In this document: positions 7,833 through 14,809 of the stretch, in pieces
Layout: each line of letters opens with the position of its first letter
How positions within the stretch are numbered: the stretch's first letter is position 1
Source of the DNA: a virus
DNA: 22,834 nucleotides
Reading direction: 5' to 3' (one strand)
Virus record (IMG/VR): IMGVR_UViG_3300042566_000608
Coordinates: 1 to 22,834 of that record
Program-made: the position numbers and the translations under genes
The notes under the pieces: model-generated
Told to the model about the DNA's origin: nothing
What the model saw: the letters and a program-made list of their open reading frames with translations, nothing else
Databases searched by the model: none

Positions 7833-8831
7833 ATGTATGATGTTTACTACACAACCGCTGGAGGGCCTTGGTTCAATAGTGGTGCAGATATGTGGGTAAC
7901 CGAATGGATAAAAGAAGTGGCACCTCATTTAGAAGTTAAGCCACTTCTTTTGTTTCATAGAAAGAGGCCCGATAATTACGAAGAATTTCCAATTGACATT
8001 GACCATATTTGGGAAACCAATGAGTTAGTTATTGACGAAATTCTAAAAGGTGCAAGAAACATTCATATATTACATGGACATTATACTCCTACGACCGCAA
8101 TTCATAATAATTTAGATAAAATCAATTCAATTGTATTTCATAATTTGACAAAAGTGTCAATGATGTCCCAAATGAATAAAGATGAATATTTGCATTGGTA
8201 TGGTAATTGGGAATGGGAAAGTGAATTGATAGATAAAATTAAAAATAAAGTTTGGGTAGGATTGTATCATTTTCCATACAAAACGGAAAACTTACATCAT
8301 ATTCCAAACACATATCAGTTTACACATAATAAAGAATTAACAAATAATACTAAGATAGGATTTGCGGCAAGAGCAGAAGGTAGAAAAAATTTGGAATATA
8401 TAGATGGAATGGATTCATACATATCTACAAATTCAGAAACATTCAACAAGTATTATAGAAAAAAATATGGATATAAATTTGAAAAATCAAAAGTTTACAA
8501 ATTTGACCATAAACATAAAGAAAGATTTTACGGATTGGATTGGGGAATATCACATTCTTGTTTTGAAAATGAACCATTTGGATATGGAATTTTTGAAGCA
8601 ATTGATTGGGGTAAACTACCAATATTACATACAAAATGGGTAGACTTAATTGACTACAAATACAAATCAGATAGTAAGGAAACATTTAAAGAAACTTACG
8701 AAATGATTTGTAAAGATGACTATGAAACCCGTAAAGTTGAATTTGACAAACTTAAAAAGTGGATGATGTCTAATTTCTCTAATAAAGATGTATGGAAACA
8801 AAAACTTTTAGATATTTATAACGGAGATTAA
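7833..8831 (+). CDS. GT-B (GT4-like) glycosyltransferase
   Basis: The 332-residue protein starts three bases after the S74 fibre stop, so it is probably co-translated with it. The C-terminal half has group-1 glycosyltransferase signs: a nucleotide-sugar-site-like KIGFAARAEGRKN (R180, K185), then FENEPFGYGIFEA with an E-x7-E pair (E247, E255), followed by GKLPILH. The N-terminal half (VYYTTAGGPWFNSGADMW, HILHGHYTP) would be the acceptor-side Rossmann-like domain. Such enzymes move a sugar from a nucleotide donor to an acceptor. The position next to fibre genes suggests the fibre itself or a host surface glycan as acceptor, which is an inference. No signal peptide or membrane segment is seen, so it acts in the cytoplasm. 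Confidence 0.75.
   Translation: MYDVYYTTAGGPWFNSGADMWVTEWIKEVAPHLEVKPLLLFHRKRPDNYEEFPIDIDHIWETNELVIDEILKGARNIHILHGHYTPTTAIHNNLDKINSIVFHNLTKVSMMSQMNKDEYLHWYGNWEWESELIDKIKNKVWVGLYHFPYKTENLHHIPNTYQFTHNKELTNNTKIGFAARAEGRKNLEYIDGMDSYISTNSETFNKYYRKKYGYKFEKSKVYKFDHKHKERFYGLDWGISHSCFENEPFGYGIFEAIDWGKLPILHTKWVDLIDYKYKSDSKETFKETYEMICKDDYETRKVEFDKLKKWMMSNFSNKDVWKQKLLDIYNGD
8812..8820 (+). promoter_or_regulatory. ATATTTATA motif within the end of a gene, candidate late promoter
   Basis: Exact copy inside the last codons of the glycosyltransferase gene (Asp-Ile-Tyr-Asn), 22 bases before the ATG at 8843. The coding context could explain it by chance, but position and spacing match the other copies. Confidence 0.35.
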
Positions 8832-8842
8832 TACATAAAAAT

Positions 8843-10552
8843 ATGCCAAGGACAAACTTATCATTAGGAAATTTATTTAGAGCCGTTAGTGGTTCTGCAA
8901 GAGCAGGAGCAGTTTCTATGGGTCAATTGGGTGGTAATACTACAAATGGCTCATTATTAGGATTTGCAACCGATGCAATTACAGTTACACCACCTACATT
9001 TACATATATAGTAGAAAGTACAACTGAAAATGCACAATTTACATTTAACTCAACAGGTTCTTTATTTTATTCAAAAGTACAACAACAATTGAATAATTAT
9101 ACTTGTTCATTTAATAATTCAAATTTTGCAACTGGTTCAAAATCATTCGGAACAGGACCATCAGTATTCCCAATAACTCCGGCATCAATTAACTCATCTA
9201 ACTATTCGGAAGCTGCCGCTACATTAAGTATGGCATATGCAGATGGATATAATTTAGCTGCTACTAATTATGGTAGTGTTACAACAAAAGTATTATATGC
9301 AGTAGATGTTTATAATACGATTAACGAACCTGACTTTTGTTTATTATTTGGTACACAAATCGAATTGGCAAATGGTATAATGGTAAATGTTGAAGATTTG
9401 AATGTTGGAGACGAAATTAAATCGTGGGTTCCTGCAGGTCTACCGGATGAAAATTTAGACCCAGAAAGTGACCAAGTTGAATGGAGATTTTATTATTCAG
9501 ATACTTTAGAAGGTTCTGCACAAAATGTAACAGTTACCGATTTGACTTTCAACTTTGCAGAAGGATATTTCTCAATTAACAATGGTTTAATTAAAGCAAC
9601 CGAAACTCACCCATTATATGTTTGGGATAATGAGATTGGTAAATATAAGTTTAAAAATGTGGGTGAAATTTTACCTGGAGATAGATTGGTAATGCAAGAT
9701 GAAACTGAAGTAGAAGTTACTAATATTGAAATTGTAAGAGATGATGTTGAAATTGTAACTGTAAATGTGGAAAATGCCGATGTATATATTTCAAATGGTT
9801 TAATTTCACATAACAAAGGAACAACTACACAACCATCAATACCGGCAAGTGGTTTAAGAATGTATCTAGACCCATCTAAGGCATCTTCTACAAACGGAAC
9901 TGCAACAACTGATTGGTTGGATTTAAGTGGATATAATACAGGTATGAGACCAGCAGGTGTAACAAACGCAGCAGGTATTACTGGAACAAATCCTGGATAT
10001 AATAATGGTGCAAGTAGAAAAGAAAAATATTGGACAATTGGAGCAGATAATACATTTTGGTATAAAGATAGAACAACTAATATCAATGGTGGTATAACTC
10101 AATTTGACACTACCGGTATGACATATATTACTTGGTTTAGATTTAGTGCACTACCAACCAATGGTACTGGATTTGGATTATTTTCAAAAGATGGTGCAGA
10201 TGTTGATTATAGATTAAACTTAACTCGCGACGCGGATATAGCTCAATTCAATTTCAGTTCAAATAGAGGTTCTACTCAAAACTCAACAGTTTTATTTGGA
10301 ACAACAAATGTTTGGTATCAAGTTGCAGTAACAGTAGCTGCAAGTGGAAATAGTATCATATATATAGATGGTGTCGCAGGCCCCTCTCAATCAGCAGGAA
10401 CATTCAACGCTACATCATCATATAATGTATATGTGGGTAATAAAGGACAAAGTGGAGCATATCAACAAGGCCCGGCATTATTCTATAATAGAGCATTAAC
10501 ATCAACGGAAATTACACAAGTATATAATTATTTCTCTCCAACATATAAATAA
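8843..10552 (+). CDS. Virion adhesin interrupted by an intein-like Hint domain, with LamG-like C-terminus
   Basis: 569 residues in three parts. Residues 1-165 are a structural N-terminus (LGNLFRAVSGSARAGAVSMG start, Ser/Thr-rich beta segments). Residues 166-324 are a Hint domain: block A begins at C166 (CLLFGTQIELANG, VEDLNVGDEI), block B has T-x-x-H-P-like TETHP (H256), and the C-terminal block ends VYISNGLISHN (H323-N324). Residues 325-569 begin KGTTTQP and contain a concanavalin/LamG-3-like domain (GLRMYLDPSKASS, WLDLSGYNTG, IIYIDGVAGP, YNRALTSTEI), likely glycan-binding. With Lys rather than Cys/Ser/Thr after the His-Asn, full splicing is not expected by the classical route. Cleavage at one or both junctions is the family-based expectation for BIL-type domains. 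No homing endonuclease is inserted. Confidence 0.85.
   Translation: MPRTNLSLGNLFRAVSGSARAGAVSMGQLGGNTTNGSLLGFATDAITVTPPTFTYIVESTTENAQFTFNSTGSLFYSKVQQQLNNYTCSFNNSNFATGSKSFGTGPSVFPITPASINSSNYSEAAATLSMAYADGYNLAATNYGSVTTKVLYAVDVYNTINEPDFCLLFGTQIELANGIMVNVEDLNVGDEIKSWVPAGLPDENLDPESDQVEWRFYYSDTLEGSAQNVTVTDLTFNFAEGYFSINNGLIKATETHPLYVWDNEIGKYKFKNVGEILPGDRLVMQDETEVEVTNIEIVRDDVEIVTVNVENADVYISNGLISHNKGTTTQPSIPASGLRMYLDPSKASSTNGTATTDWLDLSGYNTGMRPAGVTNAAGITGTNPGYNNGASRKEKYWTIGADNTFWYKDRTTNINGGITQFDTTGMTYITWFRFSALPTNGTGFGLFSKDGADVDYRLNLTRDADIAQFNFSSNRGSTQNSTVLFGTTNVWYQVAVTVAASGNSIIYIDGVAGPSQSAGTFNATSSYNVYVGNKGQSGAYQQGPALFYNRALTSTEITQVYNYFSPTYK
9338..9814 (+). other. Hint/BIL-type intein-like domain (within the 8843 gene)
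   Basis: Codons 166-324 of the adhesin. The first residue is Cys (tgt at 9338) and the last two are His-Asn (cat at 9809, aac at 9812), followed by Lys (aaa at 9815). About 159 residues is mini-intein size. The visible catalytic set is C166, block-B His256 and the terminal His323/Asn324. Confidence 0.85.
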
Positions 10553-10578
10553 GAATTATTGTTTTGACATAAATTTTT

Positions 10579-10587
10579 ATATTTATA
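10579..10587 (+). promoter_or_regulatory. ATATTTATA motif before the sheath gene, candidate late promoter
   Basis: Exact copy 35 bases before the sheath ATG. An aaggag string (10587-10592) directly follows but is too far from the ATG to be its ribosome binding site. Confidence 0.5.
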
Positions 10588-10622
10588 AGGAGAATTAATA
10601 AATTTAAATTAAAGCATATAAA

Positions 10623-12890
10623 ATGGCAGAAAAATTAGTATCGGCAGGTGTTTTCACAAGAGAAAATGACCTTTCATTCTTACAACAAGGTGTAGCAGAT
10701 ATAGGTGCAGCATTCATAGGCCCTTTCAACGAAGGTCCAGTAGTTCCAACAATTGTAAATTCACAAGCTGAGTTTACTTCATTATTTGGAGCAGCTGATG
10801 GAAAATATTATACTCCTTTAGCAGTACAAAACTATTTAAGAGAAGCAGGAACTGCAACAATTTGTAGAGTAGCAGGTGTTGGTGGATATACCGAAACGGC
10901 TCCTTTATTATTGACAGCAACTTCTGGTTCGACATCAGCTAGTTTGGGTATTTTATTTAATACATCAGCAAGTGCAAACGCAGGTTTTGCAGGTGAAACA
11001 ATAACTGATACGGATGGTAATGGTGATTTTACTTTATCAACATTAGGAGCTGCATCTTTGGATGTAAGTGATACAAATGATATAGAATCAGTATTTGGTA
11101 ATTCTCCATTCGGAACTAAAGAAGCCTATGTTTACGGATTTTTCAAAAATAGTAATATAACATTTACTGCACAAACATCGGCATCTGTAACAGTATTGGG
11201 TAACCAAAAATTTAGTGGTTCTTATGGAACCGGTGACGCTTGTGAGGCATTAACTCCAATGATTAAATCACAAACAATTAGTGGTTTAAGAGAAGATTTA
11301 TTTCAATTTGAAACATTAGGTGTTGGTAATTCTGCAAATACAAAAGTAAAAATAGGTATTTCAAATATCAAACCAGCTGGTACAGTAAACGGAACAGACT
11401 ATGGTACATTTACAATTGTAGTAAGAGACTTTAAAGATACTGAAAGAAAAAAAGTTGTATTAGAAACTTATTCAAATATAAACTTAGACCCAAATTCTCC
11501 AAACTTTATTAGTAGAGTAATCGGTGATAGAAAATTATCAATTGATTCTTTGGGTAAAATAACTGAAACTGGTGATTGGGTAAATAATTCTAAATATGTT
11601 AGAGTTACAAATTTAAATTATAGTGCACCGGTACAAGCAGTTCCATTCGGACACTCAGCTTATACCTTACCAATATCTGCATCTGCAGGAGTTGGAGCAT
11701 TGGTTCCTAGAGTAACATTCGGAACAGGTTCAATCGACCAATCAGGAAGTATCTATTATGCAGGTATTGATTTAGATTTTAATACGGATAATTCAATCTA
11801 CTTAAAACCAATTCCAACAGGTGCTGGTATAGGTTCTAATTCAGTATTTGGATTGGATTCACTTACATCTACCACATCGGCACTTACAAATTTAGTAGTA
11901 GGTGATGCAAGAGCACAATTTATAGTAGCATTCCAAGAAGGATTTGATGGTATGAATCCGGCAACTGTATCTAACTTAGGTGATGCAATTACAACTGGAA
12001 ACTCACAAGGTTTCGATTTAACAAATTCCACATCAAAAGGTTCAATTGCATATATGAAAGCAATTAACGCTTTATCTAACGCAGATGAATTTGACATTAA
12101 TATGGTAATTGCACCAGGTGTTGTACAAAGATTACACTCATTCATTTCAACTGCATTAGTTGATTTATGTGAACAAAGAAGTGATTGTTTCTATATTATG
12201 GATGGTACAACTGCAGGAGATTCAATCGGCCAAGCTATAACAGCTGCATCCGCAATCGATTCTAACTATGTAGGTACTTACTATCCTTGGGTTAAAACAA
12301 TTGATATCAATACAAACAAATTAATCACAGTTCCACCATCAGTATTATTACCTGGAGTATTTGCAGCAAACGATAGAGTAGCAGCAGAATGGTTCGCACC
12401 AGCAGGTTTGAATAGAGGTGGTTTAGTAGGAGCAGTTAGTGTATTAAATAGATTAACTCAGTCTGAAAAAGATGAATTATACGAAGGTAAAGTAAACCCA
12501 ATCGTACAATTCCCAGGACAAGGTATCGTAGTATTCGGACAAAAGACATTACAAGATAGACCATCTGCATTAGATAGAATCAATGTTAGAAGATTGTTGT
12601 TGACTGTTAGAAAATACATAGCATCTACTTCAAGATTCTTAGTATTCGAACAAAATACTTCAACAACAAGAAACACATTTTTAAATATTGTTAACCCTTA
12701 TTTAGAATCAATCCAACAAAGACAAGGTTTGTACGCATTCCGTGTTGTAATGGACGAAACTAATAACACACCAGATGTAATTGATAGAAACATCCTTACA
12801 GGAGCTATCTTCTTACAACCAACTAAAACTGCTGAATTCATTCAAATTGATTTCAACATTTTACCAACTGGTGCAAGTTTTGGTGGATAA
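10623..12890 (+). CDS. Tail sheath protein (T4 gp18-like)
   Basis: 755 residues, longer than T4 gp18 (659). The N-terminus LVSAGVFTRENDLSF, FIGPFNEGP and a YYTPLAVQNYLREAG segment are typical of sheath proteins. So is the conserved C-terminal domain: VVFGQKTLQDRPSALDRINV, RRLLLTVRKYIASTSRFLVF, NPYLESIQQRQGLYAFRVVM and a terminal ILPTGASFG. It polymerises around the tail tube and contracts at infection. The middle (~100-450) is variable and probably surface-exposed. The tube gene follows after 46 bases, the usual sheath-tube order. The last third uses mostly TTC for Phe, unlike the rest of the window, consistent with selection for high expression. Confidence 0.96.
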   Translation: MAEKLVSAGVFTRENDLSFLQQGVADIGAAFIGPFNEGPVVPTIVNSQAEFTSLFGAADGKYYTPLAVQNYLREAGTATICRVAGVGGYTETAPLLLTATSGSTSASLGILFNTSASANAGFAGETITDTDGNGDFTLSTLGAASLDVSDTNDIESVFGNSPFGTKEAYVYGFFKNSNITFTAQTSASVTVLGNQKFSGSYGTGDACEALTPMIKSQTISGLREDLFQFETLGVGNSANTKVKIGISNIKPAGTVNGTDYGTFTIVVRDFKDTERKKVVLETYSNINLDPNSPNFISRVIGDRKLSIDSLGKITETGDWVNNSKYVRVTNLNYSAPVQAVPFGHSAYTLPISASAGVGALVPRVTFGTGSIDQSGSIYYAGIDLDFNTDNSIYLKPIPTGAGIGSNSVFGLDSLTSTTSALTNLVVGDARAQFIVAFQEGFDGMNPATVSNLGDAITTGNSQGFDLTNSTSKGSIAYMKAINALSNADEFDINMVIAPGVVQRLHSFISTALVDLCEQRSDCFYIMDGTTAGDSIGQAITAASAIDSNYVGTYYPWVKTIDINTNKLITVPPSVLLPGVFAANDRVAAEWFAPAGLNRGGLVGAVSVLNRLTQSEKDELYEGKVNPIVQFPGQGIVVFGQKTLQDRPSALDRINVRRLLLTVRKYIASTSRFLVFEQNTSTTRNTFLNIVNPYLESIQQRQGLYAFRVVMDETNNTPDVIDRNILTGAIFLQPTKTAEFIQIDFNILPTGASFGG

Positions 12891-12902
12891 TTTAGAAAAT
12901 AG

Positions 12903-12911
12903 ATATTTATA
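12903..12911 (+). promoter_or_regulatory. ATATTTATA motif before the tube gene, candidate late promoter
   Basis: Exact copy 25 bases before the tube ATG. A TTTG at 12879-12882 lies 19 bases upstream of GATATTTA, so a host-type reading is also possible at this copy. Confidence 0.45.
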
Positions 12912-12936
12912 TAAAAGAATTAAAAAATAAAGTAAA

Positions 12937-13428
12937 ATGCCAGAAATATTAGAGTTTGATAAAATTTTCTACCGTAATTTTGAGCCAAAGTTGGCAAACA
13001 GATTTATAATGGAAATTAATGGTATCGAATCATACATTATCAAAACAGCACAAAGACCTACTGTTACATCTGAAGTAGTTGAATTAGACCACATCAATGT
13101 AAAGAGAAAGATAAAGGGTAAAACACAATGGGATGATATAGAAATCACTCTATATGACCCAATCACCCCATCTGGAGCTCAACAAGTAATGGATTGGGTT
13201 CGTTTATCACATGAGTCGTTAACAGGTAGAGATGGATACGCTGCATTCTACAAAAAAGATATCAAATTTTGGTCATTAGGTCCAGTAGGAGATAAAGTAG
13301 AAGAGTGGACTTTAAAAGGTGCATTCATCATTCAAGCAAACTTTGGTGAAATGGATTGGTCAAATTCAACCGACCCAGTTTCAATCACATTAAGTTTAGC
13401 TTATGATTACGCTATCTTAGAATACTAA
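12937..13428 (+). CDS. Tail tube protein (T4 gp19-like)
   Basis: 163 residues, the same length as T4 gp19. It has the family layout: N-terminal NRFIMEINGIESYIIKTAQRP, a VKRKIKGKTQWDDIEITLYDP strand region, then EEWTLKGAFIIQANFGEMDW and a final SITLSLAYDYAILEY. Subunits form hexameric rings stacked inside the sheath, through which DNA passes. It follows the sheath gene directly and is followed by a strong terminator, so sheath and tube form their own high-output unit. Confidence 0.94.
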   Translation: MPEILEFDKIFYRNFEPKLANRFIMEINGIESYIIKTAQRPTVTSEVVELDHINVKRKIKGKTQWDDIEITLYDPITPSGAQQVMDWVRLSHESLTGRDGYAAFYKKDIKFWSLGPVGDKVEEWTLKGAFIIQANFGEMDWSNSTDPVSITLSLAYDYAILEY

Positions 13429-13448
13429 TCGTATTAAAACTATAAAAC

Positions 13449-13478
13449 AAAGGGATACCCACAAAGTATCCCTTTTTT
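13449..13478 (+). terminator. Rho-independent terminator after the tube gene
   Basis: A 10-bp stem joins aaagggatac (13449-13458) to gtatcccttt (13466-13475) around a 7-base loop, and six T follow at the end of the stem (13473-13478). It lies 21 bases after the tube stop and ends the sheath-tube transcript. Confidence 0.9.
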
Positions 13479-13495
13479 ATTTTTTGAAAAACATA

Positions 13496-13504
13496 ATATA
13501 TATA
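13496..13504 (+). promoter_or_regulatory. Degenerate copy of the ATATTTATA motif
   Basis: ATATATATA differs from the motif at one base. It lies between the terminator and the next gene, 20 bases before the ATG at 13525, where a new promoter is needed. Confidence 0.35.
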
Positions 13505-13524
13505 ATAAAGACAAAAGTTATATT

Positions 13525-14337
13525 ATGGAACAAAACATTGAACAACAAGTTACAAGGGGATTAGGTGGATTTCAACAACAAGGACAAAAATCATACCCAT
13601 TCCCAACAGAGGTTATTAGTTTACCATCAAAAGGATTATGTTATCCTGAATCATCTCCATTATCTAAAGGAGAAATTACAATTAAATTAATGACTGCAAA
13701 AGAAGAAGACATTTTGACTTCTACTAATTTAATTAAAAAAGGAATTCAATTGGATAAGTTATTAGAATCTATTGTAGTTGAACCTGGAGTGCATATCAAT
13801 GATTTACTTATTGGTGATAAAAATGCAATATTAGTTACAAGTAGAATGTTAGCGTTTGGTCCCGATTATCAAATTGTAGTAAAAGATAATATTACAAGAG
13901 AAGATGTAGAATCAAATGTTGATTTATCACAAATACAAGTAAAGGAAGTAGACGAATCTTTATTAAATAGAGAAAATGAATACGATTTTGTTTTACCGGT
14001 TTCAAAAACACCTATCAAGTTTAAATTATTAACACATGGTGATGAATTGGTGATAAATAAAGATGTTGAAGCTAGTGAAAAGATAACAAAACAGGGTAAT
14101 GAAATTACTGCAAGATATAGAAGAATTATCATAGAAGTAGATGGAAATAGAGATTTAGGATATATTAGTAATTTTGTTGCAAATAAATTACTTGCAGGGG
14201 ATAGTAGAGGTTTGAGGAAATATATGAAAGAAATTACTCCTGACTTAGATTTAACTTTTGAATTCGAACATTCAGACGGTGAAACGGAGGCACTAAGAAT
14301 CCCTTTTGGGATAAACTTTTTTTACCCTGCCGATTAA
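13525..14337 (+). CDS. gp26-like baseplate/tail assembly chaperone
   Basis: The 270-residue protein matches the T4-type gp26/PF12322-like baseplate family in its N-terminal half: VISLPSKGLCYPESSPLSKG, IKLMTAKEEDILTSTNLIKK, KLLESIVVEPGVHINDLLIG and RMLAFGPDYQI. The C-terminal half ends in RIPFGINFFYPAD. It sits between tube and tape measure, exactly where long-tailed phages keep their tail assembly chaperone. The gene ends four codons after seven consecutive T (14317-14323), and a second frame opens at that point. A longer fusion product by ribosomal slippage is therefore likely. It may be a baseplate hub subunit, a chaperone that coats the tape measure, or both. The family call is firm and the exact role less so. 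Confidence 0.82.
   Translation: MEQNIEQQVTRGLGGFQQQGQKSYPFPTEVISLPSKGLCYPESSPLSKGEITIKLMTAKEEDILTSTNLIKKGIQLDKLLESIVVEPGVHINDLLIGDKNAILVTSRMLAFGPDYQIVVKDNITREDVESNVDLSQIQVKEVDESLLNRENEYDFVLPVSKTPIKFKLLTHGDELVINKDVEASEKITKQGNEITARYRRIIIEVDGNRDLGYISNFVANKLLAGDSRGLRKYMKEITPDLDLTFEFEHSDGETEALRIPFGINFFYPAD
14315..14337 (+). promoter_or_regulatory. Candidate frameshift site (run of seven T)
   Basis: Frame 1 reads AAC TTT TTT TAC CCT GCC GAT TAA. Frame 2 has a stop at 14312 and is then open from 14315 to 14536. The two frames therefore overlap only here, over a T7 run. A tRNA-Phe slipping +1 or -2 on TTT would re-pair perfectly and continue as ACC CTG CCG ATT AAT into the downstream frame. Confidence 0.6.
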
Positions 14338-14371
14338 TTATTCAGTAGTTTTACACGAAAAAATATTTCAA

Positions 14372-14539
14372 ATGATGTATTTTGCCAATGGTAGTTTTAA
14401 TTGGCATGATTTATATTATATGCCTATTAAATTAAGAGAATTTTATTGGAGAGAATTGTTAAAAACAAAAGAATCTGAAAAGAAATCATACGAAAAGGCA
14501 TCTAAAAAATCAAATACATCAAAAACATCTAGAAAGTAA
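14372..14539 (+). CDS. Small tail assembly ORF, likely the frameshift extension (gpT-like)
   Basis: From the first ATG (14372) this gives 55 residues: a conserved-looking core FANGSFNWHDLYYMPIKLRE, then FYWRELLKTKESEKK and a Lys/Ser-rich tail. The same frame is open upstream to 14315, adding residues such as PINYSVVLHEKIFQ, which look like part of the same domain. So the true product is probably a C-terminal extension of the gp26-like protein made by frameshifting. Independent initiation at ATG-ATG (14372/14375) is the alternative; no ribosome binding site is visible. The order (tube, chaperone, overlapping small frame, tape measure) matches the G/GT arrangement of long-tailed phages. The stop overlaps the next ATATTTATA motif. 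Confidence 0.75.
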   Translation: MMYFANGSFNWHDLYYMPIKLREFYWRELLKTKESEKKSYEKASKKSNTSKTSRK

Positions 14540-14547
14540 TATTTATA
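14539..14547 (+). promoter_or_regulatory. ATATTTATA motif, candidate late promoter
   Basis: Exact copy starting on the last base of the preceding stop codon, 13 bases before the ATG at 14561. Confidence 0.45.
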
Positions 14548-14560
14548 CTAAAGTATTTTC

Positions 14561-14809
14561 ATGTCTAAAAAAACACTAGTTGAATTAAATTTATTTGATA
14601 AATTATTCAAATCATTTTTAAAATCTAAATCCGAAAAGAAAGAATTAGATTTTATTAAAAAAATGAGAAAAATAAATCCTGAATTAGGAAATAAATGGAA
14701 TGATTGGAACCAAACTATGGATAGAGCATTATCTAATTTAAAAAATGATATGCAAAAGAAAGGATTGGATACTAAAGAAATTGATAAAGTTCTTAATAAA
14801 AATTACTAA
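14561..14809 (+). CDS. Small Lys-rich protein preceding the tape measure
   Basis: An 82-residue, highly charged, helix-prone protein (LFDKLFKSFLKSKSEKKELD, FIKKMRKINPELGNKWNDW, ALSNLKNDMQKKGLDTKEID). I do not recognise a family. The stop overlaps the tape measure start by one base (TAATG), so the two are translationally coupled. A role in tape measure folding or tail assembly is likely from position only. Confidence 0.7.
   Translation: MSKKTLVELNLFDKLFKSFLKSKSEKKELDFIKKMRKINPELGNKWNDWNQTMDRALSNLKNDMQKKGLDTKEIDKVLNKNY

Noticed and set aside
8404-8685. Small open frames inside the glycosyltransferase gene on both strands.
   Set aside because: They overlap a confident gene in other frames and have no supporting features.
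8843-10552. Classical splicing intein.
   Set aside because: The residue after the terminal His-Asn is Lys, not Cys, Ser or Thr, so standard splicing chemistry lacks its second nucleophile.
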